Origin: Mariniflexile sp044335535
GTDB taxonomy: Bacteria; Bacteroidota; Bacteroidia; Flavobacteriales; Flavobacteriaceae
NCBI RefSeq assembly: GCF_044335535.1
Contig: NZ_JBIQVZ010000001.1
Span: 682,001-746,000, forward strand
Direction: 5' to 3'
Length of the DNA: 64,000 bases
Made by a program: the position numbers and the translations under genes. Below the pieces are notes generated by a model. That model was not told where the DNA came from, ran no database searches, and was given only the letters and a program-made list of their open reading frames with translations. Below, piece by piece: positions 53,993 through 62,240 of the stretch. The stretch's first letter is position 1. Every line of letters begins with the position of its first letter.

Positions 53993-54084
53993 CTGTTAAT
54001 ATTTATTGTTTTAATTTGGTCAAATGGAACACCCTGAATAATCATCCTTGTGTGTATGAATGCCATTCTCATGGGTGTTTCATA
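53993..54084 (-). repeat. Conserved leader repeat, copy 3 (upstream of the SSS symporter)
   Basis: Uninterrupted copy directly in front of the ATG. On the plus strand it reads CTGTTAATATTTATTG, then TTTTAATTTGGTCAA, then GGAACACCC ... GGGTGTTTC with 37 bases between. The 9-bp arms are exact inverted repeats, so an RNA hairpin with a structured loop could form ~30-90 nt before the start codon. Confidence 0.7.
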
Positions 54085-54116
54085 AATATTTAGTTTAGTT
54101 GGTAATAATCAAGTAT

Positions 54117-54280
54117 TGAACTCATCTTGACTTTTTTCAATTGGCTGTAAAATAATCTTTTCGCCCCATATTTCACCTATTTTTTTTACTCCGTAGCGCT
54201 GCTATGAAGTGCTAAAAAGCTAAAATCTGGAACCAAAATCTCCATTTTTCGCTTCAATCAAAAAAGTCAAGATGAGTTCA
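54117..54280. repeat. Palindromic element D (164 bp) between xylA and the SSS gene
   Basis: Left end TGAACTCATCTTGACTTTTT (21 bp, 54117-54137) and right end AAAAAGTCAAGATGAGTTCA (54260-54280) are perfect inverted repeats. The centre (CCCATATTTC, T-run, TAGCGCTGCTAT) is shared with element A at 10331-10495. Non-coding. Together with leader copy 3 it fills the 353-bp gap upstream of the SSS gene; 54281-54345 shows nothing else. Confidence 0.8.
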
Positions 54281-54345
54281 TTGAAAAAATATTGTGCATT
54301 TTAAATTTGCGTGATTAAACATAAACCAAAATGCACAACAGGTTA

Positions 54346-55671
54346 TTAAATATATTGGTTAATTATATTTTCAAATAACTCTTGTTTCCCACTTGTTAAT
54401 GGCAACTCGCCATTTTCTTGTGCTATTTTATATAAATCCTGTAAGCTTAACTTACCATTTTCAAAATCTTTTCCTTTACCAGAATCGAATGATGCATAAC
54501 GTGCTGTTCTTAATTTTTCATAAGGTGAAGATGTGATGATTTTATCTGCAATTAACAACGCTCTAGCAAATGTATCTGCACCGCCAATATGTGCTAAAAA
54601 CACATCTTCTAAATCGGTAGAATTTCTTCTGATTTTAGCATCAAAATTAACACCGCCACCTTGTAATCCACCTGCTTTAAGAAACACTAACATCGCTTCG
54701 GTAGTTTCTTGGATGTTGTTAGGAAACTGGTCGGTATCCCATCCGTTTTGGTAATCGCCACGGTTGGCATCCAAACTTCCTAACATACCTGCTTTTGCTG
54801 CAGTTTCAATTTCATGCTGAAAAGTGTGTTGTGCCAATGTAGCGTGATTTACTTCAATATTTATTTTAAAGTCTTTATCTAAACCATATTCTTTTAAGAA
54901 ACCGATTGCTGTAGCTGTATCAAAATCATATTGGTGTTTTGATGGTTCCATGGGTTTTGGCTCGATAAAGAAGTTTCCTTTAAACCCATTTGCACGTGCA
55001 TAATCTCTACACATAGCTAAAAACTGTCCCATGTGGTCTAACTCACGACCCATATCGGTATTTAAAAGCGTCATATAACCTTCACGACCACCCCAGAATA
55101 CATAGTTTTCCCCGTTTAATGCCATCGTAGCATCTAACGCTAATTTTATTTGCCCTCCTGCTCTTGCAACCACATTAAAATCTGGATTGGTTGAAGCACC
55201 GTTCATGTAGCGTGGGTTTGAAAAACAATTTGCTGTTCCCCAAAGTAATTTTACACCAGAGTCTGCTTGTTTTTGCTTTAAATAATCTGTTATGGTTGCC
55301 AATCTAGATTCTGATTCAGCAAATGTTGCACCTTCTCTTATCAAATCGAAATCGTGGAAGCAGTAGTATCCAAATCCCATTTTTGTAATGAATTCGAACG
55401 CGGCATCGGCTTTGTCTTTTGCTGCTTGAACTGCGTCTGAAGATTTGTCCCATTCAAAACTTTGAGTTCCTGGCCCAAATGGGTCGCTTCCTTGTCCGCA
55501 GAACGTATGCCAATACGCTACCGAAAATTTAAACCATTCGCTCATGGTTTTACCTGCAACCACTTGGTCTGGGTTGTAGTATTTAAATGCTAATGGGTTG
55601 TCTGATTCTTTGCCTTCAAACTTGATTTCTCCAATACCTTTGTAGTATTCTTTGTTTCCTATTAATGCCAT
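54346..55671 (-). CDS. xylA: Xylose isomerase
   Basis: 441 residues, class II length. 'FSVAYWHTFCGQGSDPFG' (~48), 'FCHDFD'-type 'YYCFHDFDLI' with the catalytic His/Asp (~103-110), 'FWGGREGYMTLLNTDM', and the metal-binding 'FFIEPKPMEPSKHQYDFDTAT' (~235). Converts D-xylose to D-xylulose. Follows xylB with a 108-bp gap that holds a heptamer repeat. Confidence 0.97.
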   Translation of the reverse strand: MALIGNKEYYKGIGEIKFEGKESDNPLAFKYYNPDQVVAGKTMSEWFKFSVAYWHTFCGQGSDPFGPGTQSFEWDKSSDAVQAAKDKADAAFEFITKMGFGYYCFHDFDLIREGATFAESESRLATITDYLKQKQADSGVKLLWGTANCFSNPRYMNGASTNPDFNVVARAGGQIKLALDATMALNGENYVFWGGREGYMTLLNTDMGRELDHMGQFLAMCRDYARANGFKGNFFIEPKPMEPSKHQYDFDTATAIGFLKEYGLDKDFKINIEVNHATLAQHTFQHEIETAAKAGMLGSLDANRGDYQNGWDTDQFPNNIQETTEAMLVFLKAGGLQGGGVNFDAKIRRNSTDLEDVFLAHIGGADTFARALLIADKIITSSPYEKLRTARYASFDSGKGKDFENGKLSLQDLYKIAQENGELPLTSGKQELFENIINQYI

Positions 55672-55751
55672 TGTTTTTATTTTTTGTTAATCTGTTGATT
55701 CGTTGATTTGTTTATTTGGTGTTACTTTTTGCATTAGGGATTACTCATTAT

Positions 55752-55792
55752 CTATTATCTATTGTCTATTGTCTATTGTCTATTGCCTATTA
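55752..55792. repeat. Heptamer tandem repeat overlapping the xylB stop codon
   Basis: About six units of CTATTGT/CTATTAT/CTATTGC in a row (period 7). The xylB stop (CTA at 55780-55782 on the plus strand) is part of one unit, so the last codon and stop of XylB were formed by, or recruited into, the repeat. Confidence 0.8.
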
Positions 55793-57270
55793 AATAGAAT
55801 GATTTGCAATTCAGTTTTCCAGTTGTTATAGGCTTCTTGATAAGCTGTTTTATCTTTAAACGGCATAAAAGTCATCACATGATCGTTATCAATAATTGCC
55901 TTTCCAAAGTTTTCGAAATCGCCCTTGTGCAAATTGGCGGCACGTGCTGCACCAATGGCTCCTGTGGTGTTATAAATTTCAATCTCTTGCTCTATAAGGG
56001 TTGCCACAGTATTGGCGAATATTTCTGAACGGAACAAATTGTCGTTTCCTGCACGAATAACGGTAGGTTTGATGCCATCGGATTTCAAAATTTCCATACC
56101 ATATACAAACGAAAAAGCAATACCTTCTAAAGCAGCTCGACACATATGTCCTTTGTGGTGGTTGTTTAGATTGAGATTAACTATTCTAGTGCCAACCTCT
56201 TTGTTGTTAAGCATGCGTTCGGCACCATTTCCGAATGGAATTAAACAAACACCATCTGATCCAATAGGAATTTCTGAAGCCAACGAATTCATTTCTTCAT
56301 AAGAACTAACCGCTAAATTATTGAGCAACCAACGGTATTGGATACCTGCGCCATTGATACATAGCAATTTCCCTATTCTTGCATCGGCTCCTTTGGTATA
56401 ATTTACATGAGCAAAATTGTTTACACGCGCACTTTCTTTAGCCGATAAGCTATTGGTTACAGCATAAAACACACCTGATGTACCACCTGTTGCGGCTACT
56501 TCACCTGGGTTAAACACGTTTAACGACAGCGCATTGTTCGGCTGGTCGCCTGCCCTATAATAAATAGGTGTTCCTGCCGCTACGCCACTTTCTTCTTCAC
56601 CTTTTGCATCGACTACCGATTGTACGCCGAATGTATCTACAATATCGGGCACTAAGGTTTTATCGATACCGTAATATTCTAAAAGGAAATCTGCAATATT
56701 ATCTTTTTTGAAATCCCAAAAAATGCCTTCTGACAGTCCTGAAATGGTGGTGTTTATTTTATTTGAAAATTTATAAGCAATATAATCGCCGGGTAGCATG
56801 AACTTATAAATGTTTTTATAAATATCCGGTTCGTTATCTTTGACCCATTTTAATTTTGAAGCTGTAAAATTGGCGGGAGAATTTAATAGGTTTGAAGCAC
56901 ATGTGTCTTCTCCTAATTCTTGAAAAGCTTTATTTCCTGTTTCTACGGCCCTACTATCGCACCAAATAATACTTTTGCGAAGTGGACTTCCATCTTTATC
57001 AACAATAACCAAACCATGCATTTGGTATGAAATACCAATACCTTTTATTTGGGTTCTGGTGACGTTATGCTGCTTTTTTAATTTGGCTATGGCTTTACAG
57101 GCGTGTTGCCACCAATCGTCTGGCTTTTGTTCTGCCCACCCATTTTTTTGGGCGAACATACTCATTTCTTGTTCGGGTTCTTGCACAACTCCCAAGCTTT
57201 TGCCTGATGCCACCTCAACAAGTGCTGCTTTTATAGAAGAACTTCCTATGTCTAATCCTAAATAGTACAT
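55780..57270 (-). CDS. xylB: Xylulokinase
   Basis: 496 residues of the FGGY kinase family. 'YYLGLDIGSSSIKAALVEV' (ATP phosphate motif, ~2-20), 'GISYQMHGLVIVDKDG' (xylulokinase MHG motif, ~74-89), 'GDYIAYKFS', and the C-terminal 'NTTGAIGAARAANLHKG'. Phosphorylates D-xylulose. Starts 3 bp after the GntR regulator. Confidence 0.94.
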   Translation of the reverse strand: MYYLGLDIGSSSIKAALVEVASGKSLGVVQEPEQEMSMFAQKNGWAEQKPDDWWQHACKAIAKLKKQHNVTRTQIKGIGISYQMHGLVIVDKDGSPLRKSIIWCDSRAVETGNKAFQELGEDTCASNLLNSPANFTASKLKWVKDNEPDIYKNIYKFMLPGDYIAYKFSNKINTTISGLSEGIFWDFKKDNIADFLLEYYGIDKTLVPDIVDTFGVQSVVDAKGEEESGVAAGTPIYYRAGDQPNNALSLNVFNPGEVAATGGTSGVFYAVTNSLSAKESARVNNFAHVNYTKGADARIGKLLCINGAGIQYRWLLNNLAVSSYEEMNSLASEIPIGSDGVCLIPFGNGAERMLNNKEVGTRIVNLNLNNHHKGHMCRAALEGIAFSFVYGMEILKSDGIKPTVIRAGNDNLFRSEIFANTVATLIEQEIEIYNTTGAIGAARAANLHKGDFENFGKAIIDNDHVMTFMPFKDKTAYQEAYNNWKTELQIILFNRQ

Positions 57271-57273
57271 GAT

Positions 57274-58260
57274 TTATAATGATTCTCTTAATATTAATTT
57301 AGTTGGTATATATGTTTGTATTGAAGTTTCTTGGTTAATAAACTCTGCTGCTTTAGCTCCCAGTGCCTTAAAATCGGTTGAAACTACCGAAATGCCTTTA
57401 TAAATGAATTTTTTCATCGGGGTTTCGTTATAAGATAAGAAGCCTACATCGGTACCTGGTTCAAAATTGTTGGCTCTGCATTGTTCTAAAAAAGTTCCGA
57501 GTATTCTATCACTCACACTTATGTAGGCCTCTCCTTTTACAACATTAAAATCAGCAGGATCTGTGACTATTTTATATTTAAACTTTTTGGTTTCACAAAA
57601 TTGTTTAAAGTAAGTAACCGATTCTGTTGGATGCTTGGTGAATGTTGGATATACAAAAACCAGTTTTTTATATTTTTTAAAAGATTCAACAGCTTCTTTT
57701 AAGGCATCGTAAAATGCACTTCCAAAATCTTGAAACACATAATTGTTGGATGCTTTCGAATAGACATTCCAATCGATTAACAACAGCTTGTCGTTATCAA
57801 AATCTGACAATACACTTGGCACCTCTTTATGGTCGAAAGTCATCACTACATACTTAAAATACTTCCCTTTGCTGTTATTTAAAATGGTTTTGAAATTGTT
57901 GATGTTATAATGATGGAATTGCACATCTACAATAACCTTTTTGGGTAAATTATTAACAAATGCATGGTACAAAACCTCTTTATAGGCTTTAAATGTATCT
58001 AAAACCAAAAGCACCTTTCTGGTATCATTAGCTACAAAATACCCTTTATTAGGCACAGATTCCACAACTCCATTTTCTTTTAAAATAGAATAGGCTTTAA
58101 AAACGGTATCTCTAGATAATTTATAGTCGCTGCAAATAGCATTAACCGAAGGCAATGCATCGCCACTAGACAGCGTATTATTAGCAAGCGCATCATTGAT
58201 AGCATTCACTAATTGTTGATACTTAGGTATCTCGCTATTAAAATTTAAATCAAAAAACAT
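57274..58260 (-). CDS. GntR-type regulator with sugar-binding-like domain (XylR-like)
   Basis: About 328 residues from the ATG at 58260 ('MFFDLNFNSEIPKYQQLVNAI'); the frame extends 54 bp upstream, but the conserved start fits here. N-terminal GntR winged helix ('SGDALPSVNAICSDYKLSRDTVFKAYSILKENGVVESVPNKGYFV', residues ~30-75). The remaining ~250 residues resemble a LacI-type ligand domain ('VGFLSYNETPMKKFIYKGISVVSTDF'). First gene of regulator-xylB-xylA, so probably the xylose sensor of this unit. Confidence 0.88.
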   Translation of the reverse strand: MFFDLNFNSEIPKYQQLVNAINDALANNTLSSGDALPSVNAICSDYKLSRDTVFKAYSILKENGVVESVPNKGYFVANDTRKVLLVLDTFKAYKEVLYHAFVNNLPKKVIVDVQFHHYNINNFKTILNNSKGKYFKYVVMTFDHKEVPSVLSDFDNDKLLLIDWNVYSKASNNYVFQDFGSAFYDALKEAVESFKKYKKLVFVYPTFTKHPTESVTYFKQFCETKKFKYKIVTDPADFNVVKGEAYISVSDRILGTFLEQCRANNFEPGTDVGFLSYNETPMKKFIYKGISVVSTDFKALGAKAAEFINQETSIQTYIPTKLILRESL

Positions 58261-58969
58261 TAACCGTTCTGTTCTGTTCTGGTTTGCAAATATAGCAATT
58301 CTTTTTAATAGCAAGAATTGGTCTTTGCTTTTTTTATAAACATTTGTTTATTACTCTTATAGCATAAAAAATAAACAGAAAGAAGAACGGGAAACTATAG
58401 AATGAAAAATAAAGTTGCTTTACTTTTTAAGAAGTCTATAAAAATCCTGTTTCATAAAGCGGTATTAGGTAATTTAATTCAATGTGGAAAGTTTCTCAGA
58501 ATGGATTTAAAATAACGTGAGTTCGATGTGATGAATCCTGATATTCAAATATTTAAATAGTCGAATAAACAAAAAACGATATCGTTACAAAAGTTTTGAT
58601 TCAGGTTGATAAACATATTCTATAATTTTTAATTGTTTAACCGTGTAATCGTTGAATCGTATATCACAAACTTCATCGGTACATCAAGCTTTTAACTAGG
58701 CAAACGCACTAAAAAATAATACGCAATTCAACATCTCCGTGTATCTCTGTGTAAATCTCTGCGCTTCTCCGTGTTATAGCTGTTACACAGAGTTTCACGG
58801 AGAAACACAGAGCAACACAGAGTTATAAAATAACATTAAAAATTATTGATAATCAGACGCTTAGATTTTTAATGTGTTTGACCTGACTTTTAACTCTGAA
58901 CTTTGTCCTTCTAACATTGTACTTTTAACATCTAACTTCGTTAAAATTTATAACTCAGGTTAAAACATG
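58261..58969. other. Large intergenic region with a palindromic repeat
   Basis: About 700 bp without a credible gene on either strand. At 58734-58823 lies an inverted repeat built from CTCCGTGTATCTCTGTGTA-like and TTACACAGAG...CACGGAGA-like segments, a dispersed palindrome type. Bases 58500-58700 include scattered short inverted words (ACGATATCGT at 58576-58585) but no recognisable promoter or gene. Confidence 0.55.
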
Positions 58970-61162
58970 TTATTCCACCTCATTGATCAATAGCACGACA
59001 CTTGTTCGTTTAACGTCTATCTCTGGATTTATACCGACCGTCATTAAAAAATTCCCGGAATAAACAGCCGTTTCATCTATAGTTGATTTTGTGTCTGGAT
59101 ATAGATTTATTTCTTTAACCCTATACTTTTTATCGTTATGCAAGCCCTTCAATTTAATAGGTCTTTTGGTTACCCTTTCCATGAACCTATTTGAACTGAG
59201 ATAATTAAACATTATGGCTTGAGATTGATTTTCTTCTACATACATTAAAGCAGCAAACGGGTTTTCATACGGACTAGCCAAACGGTATTGTTCGCCGTGA
59301 AGTACCATATGTTTAAAGCCGTTATAATTTTTAATGGCGCGTTTGGTAAAGTCCAAATCTTTCCCATCCATATGGCTCACATCTACATCAAACCCTAATT
59401 TACCCATACTAGCTACATCGACCTTAAGTTTGACGGGTTGGTTCCCCCAATTCGTTACATGACAATCCATGGTTATAGCTGGAAAGAAATATGAATAATT
59501 CCATTGAAGAAAAATCCGTTCAATAGGATCGGTATCATCACTTGGCCAAAATTCAGTAAAATATTTCAAAAATTCATAATCGGCTCTACCACCACCGCCA
59601 GAACATAGCATCATAGGAACTTTAGGGTATTTTTCACGAATTCTTTCAAGTACTTTATACAATCCCAATACATAGTCTACATAAAGATGTGTTTGTGGAA
59701 TACCGTTCTGTTGCTGGTAGACAGAATATGCATTATAAATTACCGCATTACAATCCCATTTTATAAAAGCTATTTCAGGATTTTGAGTAAACAAAGTATC
59801 TACAATATTAAACACAAAATTTTGCACTTCGGGATTTGTTAAATCCAACACCATCTGATTACGGTATAATTTCGCAGGACGCTCTGGTTGTTTAATAACC
59901 CATTCTGGATGGTTTTTAAATAATTCACTTTCCGGATTAACCATTTCCGGCTCAATCCAAATTCCAAATTTAACTTTGTTTTTTTTAGCTTCTTTTACCA
60001 AATAGCCTAAACCATTAGGTAATTTTTTTCTGTTTTCTTGCCAATCACCCAAACCGGCATCATCATTATTTCTAGGATATTTATTTCCGAACCAACCATC
60101 ATCTAGCAGAAATAAATCCAACCCTAAATCTTTTGTATCTTTAAATAATTTAGAAAGTTTACTTTCATTAAAATCAAAATAGGTCGCTTCCCAATTATTT
60201 AAAAGAGTCAATCTATCGCCTTCGCCATCTAATACTCTATATTTTTTTGCCCAAGATTGTAATTGCCTAGATGCAAGCCCCGTACCTTTATTGGAAATGG
60301 AATATATAAGAGAAGGTGTTTTAAACGTTTCTTCCTTTTTTAATGAATAATTGGATTCATAAGGGTTAATGCCCGCTATTAATCTTAGATTTTTATATGA
60401 ATCAATTTCAAAATCTATTTTATAATTTCCGCTCCACGCCAATTGACCTAGCAATACCAATCCATTATCTTCGTCTTGAGGACTTTCAAATGAAACAATA
60501 AAATTAGGAGTTCCCAGTAACATGGCACGAGTACCTAACTTAGACTCGATTGTTTTGATACCTTGCGTGAGCTTTTCTTCAGTAGGCTGCATTTCTTTTA
60601 AATACTCGCCTTGAAAATGGGTCAAATAAAAATCTTTATTAGTAAAATATAAATTTGCAGAAGCGTATTTGCCAAGTTCAATAGTGCCATTTTCATTATT
60701 GGTAATGTCTGTCCATTGTTCTACCACATTTAGGTTCGACCAAACTTTATAGTTTAAAACCACTGTTAATTTATAAACCGGATCGGTTAACTCAATTTTT
60801 GTGATGGTTTCTTCATTCTTTATTTGGGTCTCAACGTTGACAAAATGTAATTCGGTAGATAAATTTCCATCAAAATGCTTTACCTGTAAGGCAGGTTCTG
60901 ACAAGTTCCAAGTTCCTGACGGCGTGTACGCTGCATTATACATACCCGCGTTTGAACTGGGAAAATAATAGTGTTTATCAATTTGTTGATAATCTGATTT
61001 ATTATCTAATTTTTTTCCGAAGTAAACATTCCATAGCCGGTTCTGGCTGTCCGTCTGAAAAACCATTGCAAAATCTTTAGTTTCTATAGGAATTATAGTT
61101 TGTGCCCTACAATAAGAAATTACCAAGAACAAAATTATTGATGCTGTATATCTAATTTTCAT
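58970..61162 (-). CDS. GH36 alpha-galactosidase
   Basis: 730 residues with a signal peptide ('IILFLVISYCRAQ'). N-terminal beta-sandwich, then the barrel with 'WEATYFDFNESKLSKLFKD', 'LFLLDDGWFG', the nucleophile Asp in 'FIKWDCNAVI' (~470), 'CSGGGGRADYEFLKYF' and the acid/base Asp in 'FWPSDDTDPIERI' (~530). Removes terminal alpha-galactose from oligosaccharides in the periplasm. It is on the same strand as the fructokinase-like and SusD genes. Confidence 0.93.
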   Translation of the reverse strand: MKIRYTASIILFLVISYCRAQTIIPIETKDFAMVFQTDSQNRLWNVYFGKKLDNKSDYQQIDKHYYFPSSNAGMYNAAYTPSGTWNLSEPALQVKHFDGNLSTELHFVNVETQIKNEETITKIELTDPVYKLTVVLNYKVWSNLNVVEQWTDITNNENGTIELGKYASANLYFTNKDFYLTHFQGEYLKEMQPTEEKLTQGIKTIESKLGTRAMLLGTPNFIVSFESPQDEDNGLVLLGQLAWSGNYKIDFEIDSYKNLRLIAGINPYESNYSLKKEETFKTPSLIYSISNKGTGLASRQLQSWAKKYRVLDGEGDRLTLLNNWEATYFDFNESKLSKLFKDTKDLGLDLFLLDDGWFGNKYPRNNDDAGLGDWQENRKKLPNGLGYLVKEAKKNKVKFGIWIEPEMVNPESELFKNHPEWVIKQPERPAKLYRNQMVLDLTNPEVQNFVFNIVDTLFTQNPEIAFIKWDCNAVIYNAYSVYQQQNGIPQTHLYVDYVLGLYKVLERIREKYPKVPMMLCSGGGGRADYEFLKYFTEFWPSDDTDPIERIFLQWNYSYFFPAITMDCHVTNWGNQPVKLKVDVASMGKLGFDVDVSHMDGKDLDFTKRAIKNYNGFKHMVLHGEQYRLASPYENPFAALMYVEENQSQAIMFNYLSSNRFMERVTKRPIKLKGLHNDKKYRVKEINLYPDTKSTIDETAVYSGNFLMTVGINPEIDVKRTSVVLLINEVE

Positions 61163-61254
61163 TACTTTATTTTTATGTTAATATTGATGCCGCCAGGCTA
61201 TTTTATTAAGGCTTTATGGATAACTCATTCAAAAAAAAAAAAAAATCTTCATTA

Positions 61255-62139
61255 CTAATACGGGTTCATAAAAGCATCTATTTCAGATGGTGTTATTTTT
61301 GGATTTGCACCTTCGCTTTGGGCAACTAAAGCGCCCACAGCACATGCAAAATCAATGGCTTCCTGTGGTTCGACTTTATTGAGCAATTGACTAATTAAAG
61401 CCCCTAAGAAAGAATCTCCAGCACCTACGGTATCAATCACTTTTATAAGAAACCCACTATTATAAAAAAGTTTGCCATTGTATAATAAAACAGCGCCATG
61501 TTCCCCTTTGGTGACACATATCTGTTTTGTGTTTGTTTTTTCAGCAACAAACATGAGGTTTTGCTCCAACGAATGATATTTAGAGCCCATATATTTACTT
61601 ACTTCATAAAGCTCAACATCGTTAAATTTTATAAAATCTGCTTTATCCATTAAATAGAACAAAACGTCTTTAGTGTAGTAAGGCGGTCTTAAATTGAGAT
61701 CAAAAATCTTGTATTTGGCACGTTCTATTAATTCATATAAGGTCTTTCTAGAACTGTCGTCTCTTGCCACCAAACTCCCAAAAATAAAAGCATCTGAGTT
61801 TTCCACAGCCTTTTTATTTATTTCCGTCAACCTTATTTTGTCCCAAGCTCTAGGGTATTTAATATCGTAAGATGCAGATCCTTTCTCATTTAGCATGACT
61901 TTAACCTTCCCGGTTTTATACTCATTATGTACTTGAACACAACTTGTATCTATACCACAGTCTTTAAGGTATTGCATAATTTTAGATCCACTTTCTCCTT
62001 GCCCAATAGCACTTACCATCGTTACATCATGATTAAATGATTGTAATCTGCTGGCAACATTTAAAGGGGCGCCACCAATTTTCTTATGGGTAGGAAAGAC
62101 ATCCCATAAGACTTCTCCAAAACATGTTATTTTAGACAT
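61255..62139 (-). CDS. PfkB-family carbohydrate kinase, probably fructokinase
   Basis: 294 residues. PfkB signature 1-like 'KIGGAPLNVASRLQSFNHDV' (~18-37) and signature 2 'IKVIDTVGAGDSFLGALI' (~233) with the catalytic Asp of GAGD. The start 'MSKITCFGEVLWDVFPTHKKIGGAPLNVA' is typical of bacterial fructokinases. With the neighbouring alpha-galactosidase this fits growth on raffinose or a similar galactosyl-sucrose (inference). Confidence 0.88.
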   Translation of the reverse strand: MSKITCFGEVLWDVFPTHKKIGGAPLNVASRLQSFNHDVTMVSAIGQGESGSKIMQYLKDCGIDTSCVQVHNEYKTGKVKVMLNEKGSASYDIKYPRAWDKIRLTEINKKAVENSDAFIFGSLVARDDSSRKTLYELIERAKYKIFDLNLRPPYYTKDVLFYLMDKADFIKFNDVELYEVSKYMGSKYHSLEQNLMFVAEKTNTKQICVTKGEHGAVLLYNGKLFYNSGFLIKVIDTVGAGDSFLGALISQLLNKVEPQEAIDFACAVGALVAQSEGANPKITPSEIDAFMNPY

Positions 62140-62159
62140 ATTATTCGATTTAAAAGTTT

Positions 62160-62192
62160 AAAAGGGTGTTTAATCAAACATAAACACCCTCT
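62160..62192 (-). terminator. Terminator after the SusD gene
   Basis: On the minus strand AGGGTGTTTA pairs with TAAACACCCT (10-bp stem, 8-base loop) followed by a short T-run; it lies ~50 bp past the SusD stop and before the kinase gene. Confidence 0.75.
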
Positions 62193-62240
62193 TAATTTAA
62201 AAAAACCAACTCAAAAAACTAAACAATTTTATGATTAAAA

